From Dermatophagoides farinae (Eukaryota > Arthropoda > Arachnida > Sarcoptiformes > Pyroglyphidae): a DNA stretch of 64,000 bases. The DNA lies in assembly GCF_024713945.1 (NCBI RefSeq), contig NC_134681.1:1860001-1924000 (forward strand). Direction: 5' to 3'. This document shows positions 1-12,297 of the stretch, piece by piece (positions within the stretch are counted from its first letter, which is position 1; each line of letters begins with the position of its first letter). The notes beneath the pieces are model-generated. The model saw only the letters and a program-made list of their open reading frames with translations. It did no database searches and was not told where the DNA came from. The position numbers were made by a program, and so were the translations under genes.

Positions 1-1180
1 AATCTTATAAATTCAACACTTTGATTACAGACAGACTGGCAGACAGCTGTTAATCATAAGCTTCCAATGATGATGATGATTATTATTCATTTCCATAATG
101 TTGTTGTTGTTGTTGTTGTTGTGGTTGTTTCTCCAATGGAAAAAATAAAAAATTATCGATTTGAATCAATTTTAAATGAATTTATCAATGAAAATATGAA
201 ATCCTTTTTTTTAATTTGCAAAAAAAAACCATTCAAATTAATGATTGGTGATTTAGTGGCGATACAAGCAATATAATCATTAGTTTGTTTGTTTGTTTTT
301 TTTTCCAAAAGATAATTTTCTTTTTTTTTTATTGATACATTCATCATCATCATTGTGAATTGTCTATGCTGTTGTTGTTGTTGCCGTTGTTGTTATAATG
401 AATGCTGCAATGTAGAAATTTAGAAATTTAATTATACAAAAAAAATCCATCAACAACAACAACAAGCATCGTATGGTTTGTTTGTGTTTGTGTTTTTTTT
501 TTTTTTTTGGCCAATAATAATCATCATCATCATTATATATATGTTTCATGTCCAATACTTGGAAATTGATTATGACTGATGATGCATCGGCCGTTGTCGT
601 TGTCGTTGTTGTTGATGTTCATAATGAATCATAAGATTTTTGAGCTTTTTTCATTTGAATTTTTATTACACATTATTCACATTAAGTGTCCATATACATA
701 TATACACATGGATCGATATTTCTGATGAAAATTTCATAATCGATATCATTTGCTCTGCTATTTTACTACTATGATGATGATCATTATTATGGCCAAATAA
801 TTGAATGAATGAAAATGTGTGTGTGAGAATTAATGTGATTTTTATTTGTTTGTTTTTTTTTGTTTTTGGCTGATGAAATGAATTAGAATGACAATGATGA
901 TGATAATGGCAATCTATTTTTATTTTTCACTTTCTCTCTCTTGATTTAATTGCAGCCATTTTTTTTTTTTTTTTTTTTTTTTTGATTGATTAAATCATCA
1001 TTGATTTGGCTATTTATGAATATTATGATCAACTAGTGAAGAAACAGAAAAAAAAATCGATTATTCAAATCAACATTATCATGACAAATTCATAAATCGA
1101 AATGTCCAGAAAATTTTTTTTTCATCTGTACCTGTTATTTTAAAAATTTATCAAGAAAAAAAAACCTGAATGAATAGCCA

Positions 1181-1181
<1 letters not shown>

Positions 1182-1222
<41 letters not shown>
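1182..1222. repeat. (ATC)n microsatellite, 41 bp
   Basis: This is an uninterrupted TCA/ATC triplet array of about 13-14 units. It is one of the longest triplet arrays in the window. The same triplet recurs throughout and also enters the plexin coding exon, where it encodes Ser or His runs depending on frame. Confidence 0.95.
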
Positions 1223-1890
1223 GTGGACAACATTTTCAAAGGTAAAAGCATAAAAAAAACTTGAAAAAAATGTAATAGGCCACCAAGATAGCTAAGATCT
1301 TTTTTCTTTTCTTTTTTTTTTGTTGACGGACATTACCCTTAATAATAATAATAATGATGATGTTTTCAAACGTTAATATAACAAATTTCCGATATATACA
1401 ATAAACAAACGTATACTGTTTGTATGTGACCATTACCAACATCATCATCATGATGATGATCATCTTCATCATTCAATGGCCACCACCACCACCACCACCA
1501 CCAACACTATTTCTAATTTCAATTCTATCACAGTCATCAATGATGATGATGATAATGTCTGCCGCCGCCGACGCCGCCGCTGATGCTGCCAAGAAGGCAT
1601 AAGCACCAAAAAAAAAAAAAAAAAAAAGAAAGAAGAAAAAAAATATTCAAAGAATCTTATCTACACAGAAAGCTAGGCTTAGAGACCTTAGACAGGCATA
1701 TAATAAACATCTTTATTATTATCGCATCAAATTTATTATTGTCGATGATGATGATGATGATGACTGCTGTAAACTTTGGATAGAAATAAAGACATTAACT
1801 ACCAATCAGCATTTGCCACACACAAACACAAACACAAACACACACACACACACACGAACATGAACACCAATCCATGATGATGATTGTTGA

Positions 1891-1894
<4 letters not shown>

Positions 1895-1933
<39 letters not shown>
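1895..1933. repeat. (AC)n microsatellite, about 39 bp
   Basis: This is a pure AC dinucleotide array of about 19 units, preceded near 1820-1855 by an interrupted CA/CAAA array. It has no coding context. Confidence 0.95.
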
Positions 1934-1939
<6 letters not shown>

Positions 1940-4900
1940 GCTCAACTATACAATAACTTGTTCGATGAAATTTTTTTCTTCTTCACCAAAAACTGAAATT
2001 ACCTTTTGTGTATATATACATACAAGACGAGAATAAGAAGAACGACACAGGTAGCCGAACTGGTGATGCTGGTGATGGTGGTGGTGGTGGTGATGGTGAG
2101 TACAACATCAGAAAAAAAAACTCATCAAAAAAAAAAAAAAAAAACAAGAGAAAAAATACGAAATTCAAATGTGAAAAAAAAAATCAAAACCCAGCTCTAT
2201 GGTGGTAATGGTCTATGAATCGCCCAAAAAAAAAAAATTTTTTTTGGAAAATAAAAAAATTTGCCCTCAAGGACCCTAGTATGCAATCAACACCACCACC
2301 ACCATCACCACCACTATCACCAATTGAGTGACCAAACTGATATTTTGATCTTATGGGTCTTTTCGTTTTTTTTTTGAAATGGCTTCATCATCAACATCAT
2401 CATCGATGTTGATCACCATCATCATTATTTGTGTGTGTGTGTGTGTATGCCACCATCGAAGTTTTAAATTGGTGCAATTCAAAGCGCTATACGGTAGACA
2501 GATGGGGAAAGAGAGGAGAGAGAGAAAGAGAGGAAAAAAAATAATTCAACACAACAGCCAGACTATCGATCTATCGACCATCCGTCGGTTGGTTGGTTGG
2601 TTGGTTGTTTAGTTGTTTAGTTTGTTGGTCGAATGGATGGATGGATGGCAATCAAGATTCCTATGGCACGCAACTTTATTTTTAAAACGAAAAGAAAGAA
2701 AAGAAAAAATTTTTTTCTTCTTCTTCTTCTCTTCAACGTGGCGACCACCTTGAAGGTGAAAAGTCGCTCCTATTTTTTTTCTTTTCTTTTTTTTCATTTT
2801 ATTTTGATTTTTCTTCCATGACCTCACGCTTTTCTTAAGGGTATTGATTTTTTTTCTGTTGAATCATGATTAAATGAACAAAAAACACCAAGAGAGAGAG
2901 AGAAAGAAAGAGAAATTCCTTGACAATAAAAAAAAATCATGATCATGTCAAATGGATTACGACATATATGACACAAAAAAAAATAGAACTGGAATCCAAT
3001 TCTGAAATTCTTGTTATTCGATATGAAAAAATTTTTTTTTTTTTTACAACTATTTTGACCACATATAGTAAATATATACCGGCTATAGCAATAGAAAATG
3101 ACTAAAAATTGAATGAAAATTTATTTACTAAATTAAGTCATTTTCTTCTTGATGATCAATCAATCGATGATGATGATGATAATAATAATAAGGAGAGAGG
3201 GAGAGAGAGAAAAATTTTTCAAAGAGAAAAAAAAATTGTTCCTCGTGTGTGGCAGGTAGTAATCATCCAAATCATCATCAACATCATTGTGAGCGAAGAA
3301 TTTTTGGTTGTTCTGTCAATAGAAAAAGAATCAAATCGATCAATTGAACCAATTCTTACAGCCATACTACCACTACTACTCTCACGCACACACGAGATAG
3401 TTAACCACCAAAAAAATAACCTGGGTCGCGACCCAACACTATGACAGGGTATATATTTTATTTTTTATTTATTAACCAAAGAAGAAGAAGAAAAAAAAAA
3501 TTGACGATAATAAAGTCTTCAAAAAATGAATGAACAAAACGAAACCAAATGGAAATATTTGCTTCATCTTCATTTAAAATTTTCTTTTTCTTTTTTTTTA
3601 AAGAAAATCGCCAAGACACCAGGCACCAAAATGATTACCTTATGATTTCCCCTTCGCTTTCCTCCCCCACGAAAAAAAAATGAAGACGACTTTATTTGTC
3701 AGGTTTCACACACACACACACACACACATAGATTGCCCTGTTTTTTTTCTTGCTGTTTTTTTGTTACTTTACACGCGAGCCGCTGACTGCTGGACACACG
3801 GACACACACACACACACAGTGGACGAGATAACATATTAGACACGGTGTGGTCCAGCAGTTTTTTTTTTTTTTTGTTTGCAAGTTTATTTCAATACCGATC
3901 CGATCAAATTTATCAATCGGATTGAAAGATATCTTTTCACTTAAAAGATTCATCAAATGTTGACCATCATTTTCTGTGTGCTATAGTTGTTGCAACAACA
4001 ACAAAAAAAAACATGGCCACATAGAGATCTTTATTTATTATCATTATTTGCACACAAGAAACCAAAAAAAAAAAAAATTGAAAAATCTCACACCACCAAT
4101 TGAGAATCGTTAAAAACTTCTTTTTTTTATCTACCAGGAGAAAAAAAATAACAACAACATACCTATCTACGGTTAAAGGTTGAAATATTTTTGTTTTTGT
4201 GTATTTTATATGTGGATAACACCGACAAATGTATGCACACCAACACATGCAAAAAAAAATTATGAATCTAATGCTGCCACCTTGACCACCACCAAGGGTC
4301 ATCTCATCTCATTGACAATCAAAATAAAAAAAAAAACTAAAGATGAAAAAAAAATTTGACCCTAACAAGCGCGCCCAGCGCATATAATAATGCACACACA
4401 CACACACACACACACACCCAAAAAGTATCGAGAAATTGAAAGCTATCATTTTTGTTGTTGTTGTTGTTTGGCTCAAACAAAGTTTCATGTCAAAATCAAA
4501 TTTACAAATCAATAGTGAATTGACTTTTTGGTGGTCTCGTTTTGGGTAACAGCAACAACAACAACAACAACACACTATATTTAACTTGTCAAAAGAAACA
4601 AAAAATGTGGAAAAAATTCATATCAAACACACAAGGATATTGTTTTTTTTTTTTTTTTTTTTTTGGCCAACCACACTGAACCCAAAAAAAAGTCATAAAT
4701 TAAGTTATATGTTGATGGTCATCATGGTAATGGTGATGGTGATGGTAATGTAATATAGAAAAAAATTTTGAAAAAAAACCACCATCATTGCAATTTGAAT
4801 TTATATCTTTTATATATATATTGCATTGACAAAAAAAAACATATTGAAAATTTTCATGCATTCATATCTAGGGTATCTAGGATCATCATCATCATAGTTT

Positions 4901-5256
4901 TTTTTCTCTGCAAAATATTCAACAGCTCCATCCATTTTCGACACCATCATGATCATCATCATTATAATAATCATTTGATGATGATTCGGGCTACCACCAT
5001 CATGATGGTCAAATTTTTGATTTTGCTTGCCACAAAAAAGAAAAAAAAACTAAAAATTTATGATCGTTAAAAAAATGGCGACAAAAAAAATAAAATAAAA
5101 TAAACCGGTAAAATGAAGAAATTATGTTCAATGATCAATGTCACACATACACAAACACACACACACGCACATCATTCATTTTGTTGTTGTTGTTGTTACC
5201 TGAAAAGATCAATGATTATTTTGCAGGTAAACAACAACAAAACAACAACAACAAAA

Positions 5257-5306
5257 ATGAATCAAACGTGTATCAAATCAAACACAAAGTGATACGTTTG
5301 ATTCAT
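5257..5306 (+). repeat. Imperfect hairpin, 17-bp stem with 2-nt bulge
   Basis: The arm at 5257-5275 pairs with 5290-5306. The pairing is 17 bp (ATGAATCAAACG then TATCA), interrupted only by a two-base TG bulge at 5269-5270, around a 14-nt loop at 5276-5289. The stem sequence is not a microsatellite. It could be a small-RNA precursor, the remnant of an inverted repeat, or chance. I do not recognise a known microRNA in it. Confidence 0.6.
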
Positions 5307-6375
5307 CGTAGTGTCAACTATTTTTTTTTTACCATTTTTTTTCATTTCTCTCACTCATAATAAATGACTACAACATCATCAAAATGAATGAAAACCAAAA
5401 TTTTCAATTTGTTACGCATTTTTTTTTCGACACTCGACTAGAAAATAGAAACATCAAAGTAGGAAAAAAAAATCCATCACAAATATCGCAGATTTAAAGA
5501 ATGGCAATCTCCTATGTGCCACCGTCTGATGATGATGATGATGATGATAAAGATTGAAAATGCTGCGAGATATATTCACCACCACCGCCAGAATGGGAGA
5601 GCTAGTGCACACTTACAAATTAATCTGAAAGAAAAAAAAATTTGCAATGAATAATGATGATCTGATCTCAGAAAAATGTTGATGACATTTTTTTTTGCTA
5701 AACTAATGTTTTTGGTGACAAATTTTTTTTTCTTCTTCTTCTACAACCTGAAAGATAAACACTTGGATTATGAAGAGAAAAAAAAATTATCCTTAAAAAC
5801 AAATGGCCAATTGCCATCACCATTACCATTATCATCATTAAATGTTTTTGTTGTCTTTGATGATGGCTGTGATGATCACATATATATGATCGACACTAAT
5901 CGACAACACCTGACCTCGAATTTATCAACAAAAATCTTGACCAGTTTTCTTCTTCAATATCATTATTTGGTGGCATCAACCACTTTTACCTTTAATTGAA
6001 TCTTCTCTCTCTCTCTCTCTCTCTCTCTTGTTTTAGTGGATTAAGTCATTTTGTTTTCTCAATTTTTTCAAAAAAAAAGTGAAAAAATTTTTTGTTCAAA
6101 ACTTGAGCACATCAACCGAAATCATCATCATCAATTATTTTGACAAAGATGAAAATCGATAATTTTCATTCATTCCATTCCATTCCATTCAATGATTGAT
6201 TGATCCATTCATTCATTCATTCATTCATTCATTTCGCAAAGATTACGGCCTTTTTATATTCCCAAATAGTGTAAAGCCGCAGATTTCAAGAAAAAAAAAC
6301 GAGGAAAAAAATTATCATCAATACAACACGAGCATAAATTTAAATAATTTAAAAGAAAAACAGAAAGAATGGATG

Positions 6376-6415
6376 AAATTTATGTAAATCAAAAATTTTT
6401 GATTTGCATAAATTT
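6376..6415. repeat. Near-perfect 40-bp palindrome
   Basis: Two 20-bp arms abut with no spacer, centred between 6395 and 6396. The only departure from perfect symmetry is one T/G position (T at 6384, G at 6407), which is a wobble pair in RNA. It is AT-rich (arm reads AAATTTATGTAAATCAAAAA) but not a simple repeat. Confidence 0.85.
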
Positions 6416-8889
6416 TCCTTTTTTCCAACGATGATCATTTCATTTCAGATACACAGATTCATTTTTTCCAATTGCAAATATTTTAATGTGTCCATGTGCA
6501 AGCATCCAATTTATGGGTTTTCTATTTTTTTTTCTCATTTCATTTAACCATGTTTGGTTTGACCTTTCACCTGAATTTTTTTTCTATATTTAAAAATAGA
6601 GTGGATTGTTATCATCATTGACATCAACAACAACATCATGAAATGTTCAAACAATCAAATCGCACACACACACACACACAAAAATTTATATATATATCGA
6701 ACGATCGATTCGAATATATATTCAAATTCTCACGCCATAAAAAAAATAATGATCAATCTTGGTGGTCCTAAAACGAATAATATCGAAAAAAACCGGTCGA
6801 AATTTGATGATGTTTTTCTTATGATGGAAAAACAAATTCATTCATTCGTTCATTCATTCATATTCACCAAAAGACGAACAAACGAACAAGAATATTGGAA
6901 TTCTGGAACATTCAAGAAATGAAATGAAAGAATTTTTGGCTTGTTTTGTTCGATATGTAGCCAAACATTTTAATTGTACAAGCTAAACGTGTACACCGGA
7001 GAAAATTTTACAACTTTGAAACTCTCAATTTTTTTCTCTCTTGGATATCAATGGTTGATCAATAACAACCAAGGCATGCTAGTGAAAAAAAAACATAGAT
7101 AAGCTCTGTCGTTCTCTATCTCTCAACCGATGAAAAAGACCACCAACCATATTTTTTTTTTTTTTTTTTGCTTGCAAAATTCTTGCCATTTTTTTATGGT
7201 TTTCCATTTGTTTTTTTTTCACGAAAAAAAGATCAATAAAATCATCAATATATCAACAATACACATATAATCATCAAAAGGGTTTAATTTTTGTTTTTAT
7301 TTACTTGAAACAAAAAAAAATGTAATAAGCATCGAAAATCTTTTGACTAACGACTAGTTTTGCTAATCGTATGAATTTTTTTTGTTGTTTTGGTCTTTGA
7401 ATGTAAATACAATGTAGAAAAAAAAACGAAAATCAAACGATTATTGACACTTCCGTGTGTTAAATCAAGAGAAATGTGATTTTTACATCCAAAAACATTT
7501 GCATTTTTCTTTCAATTTTTATTCAGTGTAGTACGATTACAAATACTGTAACATTTTTTTTCCACAAAAATCATATGATTTTCCGTTCAAACAAACAAAC
7601 AAACGGGGAAAAAAATTCTCGTCATTTTGGTCAATTTGTTTCGGCCAATTTAACCATTTTCAAATCTGATAATAGATAGATAGATAGATTGAAAATCAAT
7701 GAAATTGATTGAGAGATCAAGTGAATAAAGATAACTTCAATCGGCAATGATTTAGGTGATTTTTCAAGAAAAAAGGGTCATTTTTTCAACACACACACAC
7801 ACACTTTATTCTTATCTGTGGAACAACGAATGAGAAAAAAATGGTACACCCTACACCGTGCCACCACCAGCTATCGAACCAATCACCATAGTCAAGAAAC
7901 AAAAAAAAAAAAAAAAAAAGAAAACCTGCACCAACCATTTGCTGTTGGCATTATTTTTCTCTAGGTCATTTCATTTCATTTCATGTCATGTTCATGTCAT
8001 GGTATGTCATACCGAGACGGACAATTGCGGGACCCAGCAACAAAAAAAAACCAAAGGTGGTCCACAATGATTCAAGAAAAAGGGGCCATATAATTTTTTT
8101 TCTGGTTGAATATCATCATCATCATTATTGATTGTGATAATAGAAGCCGCCCACCCTTGGAGATTGTTTTTTTTTACATTCATTCATTCAGTGGAGCTAA
8201 TTCGATTTTTTTTTCTAGGTTTAACTTTTTCTCTTTTGCTGACAATAATTCATGATGATAGTAATTCAAAACAAAGATCTTATTTAACCTTTAAGAGTCC
8301 ATTAGTGTTAAATTATCGGCACAAAAAAAACCCTCAGGTGCACACACACACACACGGACCAGAAAAATTTTTTTTTTACCATTTTGCAACAGTGGACAGC
8401 CACAAAATGAAGCAATCATAAATTATTTAATTTCATTTATAAATAAATATCACATTCTGATGATTATAAACTTTCTATAAATTCACTGTTGCTGTTGTTG
8501 TTGTTGTTGTAAAATCAATTGGACATGGTCATTGTGAATTGGTCAATGAAGCCATTATCATCATCAATTTTTATTTTTCAAATGTGGTTTTTTTGGGTTA
8601 ATCAATGGGTGTTTTCAAGAGTTCATCATTAATTTTTTTTTCTTTTTTTTCTTGGGTTTCAAAGTTCATTTTCAAGCAAAATGAAAATAAACAAAAAAAA
8701 AAAAAAAACAGACGCACACACAGACACATAAATTAACTTTGTAATCATTGTAAAATATAATTATGAATATTGATTATTGATTTTTTTTTCGGAAAAAAAA
8801 GAAACAACGAAAAAGGAAAAATTTTTTGTTCAACAGCTGAAAGCAATAATATACGAAGACCTGAAGACATAAAAAAAAAATTTGATCAT

Positions 8890-8907
8890 ATCAATCACGT
8901 GATTGAT
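8890..8907. repeat. 18-bp palindrome centred on CACGTG
   Basis: The sequence ATCAATCACGTGATTGAT is a perfect inverted repeat. The centre is a canonical CACGTG E-box and each arm carries an ATCAAT/ATTGAT half. A regulatory role is possible but cannot be shown from one site. Confidence 0.8.
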
Positions 8908-10000
8908 GATGTGCAATCACCAATAAACAAGAAAAAAAAATTGTGCATGTGCCTCGGTCATCAAAAACAAAAAAAAAAGAAGGAAAATTTGAAATTAGTC
9001 AATTTGTATTAATGAATGAATGATCAACAGGTTATCCATCATCATCATCAACGTCATCGTCATCATTGGCGATTGTCCATACACACACACACACACACTC
9101 ATTTGGTTTTTTTTCTTTTCGTTTCTTGTTCCGTATCTCATTTCATTGAAATTAATTTTTTTTTCAAATGAAAAATTTTTAAATTTTAATGAACAAAAAA
9201 AATGAATTTTTTTTTTCAATAACAAATGATGATTTGACTACCAAACCAAACAAACAAACGACAATCATTATCATCATCTATAGCTGATGATGAATTTGTA
9301 ATATTTTTTTTTCCTATTTCAATGGCCATTTGGTCATTCATATATATATGTTATCTATTATCATTGATGATTGATATGTTGAGACAAAACGACAACAACA
9401 GAAAAAAACAAAAACAACGGTAGCATCAATGAAAAGATGAATAGAAAAAACAAAACAAAATACTTATTGAGATCATCCATCATTCAATTCTTTTCCATTG
9501 TAACAAAACAAAACAAAACAAAAAATGATTTGAACAAAATGTATCGAAATAGCCATTTTTTTTTAATTTCATCCAATAGCCACAATTGTTTGTTTGTTTC
9601 TTTCTTTTTATTTATTTATTTTTTAGATTCAACAGAAAAAAATTCAAATTTTGATATTGTTTTTCCAAAAAAAAAAATTGAGAAAAATTCCAATGATGAT
9701 GATGATGATTTCTAAAGCATCATTCATTCATTCATTCATCAATGGATTGATTGATAAAATAAAAGTCAAGTAGCGATAAAAGTCAATGATGATGATGATG
9801 ATGACAATTGATTTTTCCTTGATGATGATGATGATCATCATCATTAGTAAATAAAGCCAAATGGAAATGATGATGATGATAATAATGATTTGAATAAACA
9901 AAACTCTACAAAAAAGATCTTGGTGGTAGGTCTTGTTTTTTTTTTTTTTTTTTTTTGATTATTATCATCATCGAGTTGACCATCCATGATTTAAATTTGA

Positions 10001-12266
10001 ACAAATCAATCGTTGGTTGGCTAATCGGATCAATCGAATGATTGATTGACCTAAATAAAAATGTGTGACCAAGAACAATATAAATATATATGAATATGAA
10101 TATGAATCCATTTTCAACGTCAAACATCATTAATTATCAGTGCATTGTTTTTTTTTCTTCTTGTTAAACATCTTTATATATATTCATTTGTCAAATGTCA
10201 CCCAAGTTGATTAGTAAGAAATTGTGGATGTTTAATAATGAAGATGATGATAATGATGATGTCTAGACTAGAATTTGTTCACCCATTGAGTAATGGAAAC
10301 TACTACGGCAAGAAAAGAAAATGAAATCGTGAGATTTTTTTTTGTCTCGTTATTGTTCCGGGAAAAAAATGAAAATTTTTTTTTTTCAGTAAAAATTTGT
10401 CACCAAGCATGATGTCTGTGAAAGGTTTTCATTTATTTATTTATTTTTTTTTCTACTTCAAAGATATTTGTCGCCAACCAATCACAACAAGAAACACATA
10501 GACAAATATATATACAAAAAAATTTACAGTCAAAAGTTACAAAATTTAAACAAAACAAAACAAAACAAAAAAACAAACATTTCAAGACATTTGTCATTTT
10601 GAATATGATTTTTTTTTTGTTTTTGTTTTTGTGCTACCGTGCTACTGGTCAAACAATTTATCTTGTTTTGTTTTTTTTCCCACTTGAAAATGGGAATAAA
10701 AATTTTCACACCTTTATCACATCAATTTTATTCATTGACAAAAAAAAATGACAAAGTAAACAGAAAAGCATTTTGGTTGCAGTAAAGGGGTTTTTTTTGT
10801 ACTGATTTCTAAATTGTCATGATTAAAATTCAAATTGACATTTTTTTTTTTTTGATAGAGAAAAAAATTCAGTCTGTTTGTTCGTGTGTAAACAAGCAAT
10901 AAAAGATGATCATCATGATTTTGATGATGATGATCATTATTTATTCACCACCAGCACCACCACCAACAACAACAACAAAAAACATTTGGTGAATGATCTT
11001 CTGTAATGCGATCTTGATGATGATGATGATTTGGTTGTATTTTTTTTTTATTCTCTCCTTGTATTTCGTGGGAAAGTTTTCATGTTCTTTGTTGTTGTTG
11101 TTGTTATGACTGAAATGGCGTAATTATACAGATACACACACACACACAAGAATAAGAATATCAAAAACCGTAATGAATAAGAACAACAACAACAACAACA
11201 ATCATCATCATCATCATCATCGAAAGAAATTCTCACCACCACCAACAACAACAACAACAACAACAACGCAAATTATCATCATCATCATCATCATAAATAG
11301 TAGTAGCAATTGGAAATAATGGGGAAAAAAACCCTTTTTTTTTTGTTCATTGATTACAGTAGTAGTAGTAGTAGTGTAGGTATCAATTTTCACAGAAATC
11401 AATATCCAATCAAATTGATTCTAAATCATTAAAATTCACAATGAGATTTTTTTGGAAAAGCGAAAAAATTTTTTTCTTTGTTTTTTTTCTCAACAAACAA
11501 CGACAATTGTTAATCATCATCATCATCATCATCATCGATTGACTGATCTTCAGTCCTATTTGTGATCATCAATTGATCATCGCCTCGATTTCAACTAATG
11601 ACAAACGAAAAATAATTGCTTAATTTGTTTTCTCAAGTTATGCCCATGCGCAATAAGAAAAAAAAATTTGTTATATTGATGTCTTTGAGTGTGTGTGTGT
11701 GTGTTGTGATCATTATCCTTTATTTATTCATTCATTCCGAATAACAACAACAACAACAACAACAACAGAAAACACAACGAGAAAGAGCGATAATGTCTAT
11801 ATTTATAGTCATCATTTAATGGCCAGTGAAGAAGATGAAAAAGATGAAAAAAAAACGAATCAAAATGTAGCACACTAACAAAACAAAACAAAAAACAAAT
11901 TTTTGAACATGAAAATGGATGGATGGATGGATGGATGGATTTTTTTCGCATTTCTTTTTCTATGTTTTGCATTGCATTGATAGATGGTTGAATCGATATA
12001 TAGCTTAGAAATGTGAATGAATGTATGAATGAATTGATGATGACCGATGAACGATGAACGATGGACACACACACACACATACGGATGAATGGATGATGAT
12101 TATATGGCTGGCTACAGAAGAAAAAAAAATTCGATATCGAATCGAAAATAATCATTAAGGAATTTCCCATGTATAGATGATAATGATGATTATTGATCTT
12201 TGAGGTGGTCGGTCAAAATGATGATGATGATGATAGATTAGATTGTGCCGCGCTGTAAAAGGCACC

Positions 12267-12297
<31 letters not shown>

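Larger units (their letters stand above)
1..5100. other. Gene-free repeat-rich DNA, left edge
   Basis: I see no coding potential here. Open frames are short and made of repeat-encoded runs (poly-Met/Ile/Lys/Phe). It holds a (GTT)n run near 100-123, T25 at 959-983, (ATC)n at 1182-1222, (CA)n at about 1800-1855 and 1895-1933, a GGT-rich stretch near 2068-2095, an A12T8 junction near 2226-2245, (GGTT)5 at 2587-2606, (CA)n at about 3707-3728 and 4393-4416, and T22 at 4643-4664. Nothing else stands out. Confidence 0.8.
5101..10000. other. Gene-free repeat-rich DNA
   Basis: No recognisable gene is present. It contains an imperfect hairpin at 5257-5306, (GAT)7 at about 5527-5547, (CT)13 at 6003-6028, (ATTC)n at about 6206-6231, a near-perfect 40-bp palindrome at 6376-6415, (CA)n at 6662-6680, T18 at about 7152-7169, an A18-19 tract near 7901-7919, and an 18-bp palindrome with a CACGTG centre at 8890-8907. 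A T21 tract follows at 9936-9956. Open frames here are repeat-derived and unlike any family I know. Confidence 0.8.

Noticed and set aside
11724-12170. 148-residue minus-strand open frame
   Set aside because: It is composed of repeat-encoded runs (IHPSIHP, LLLLL, FIHSF) from GGAT, GTT and ATTC arrays, with no domain and no splice context.
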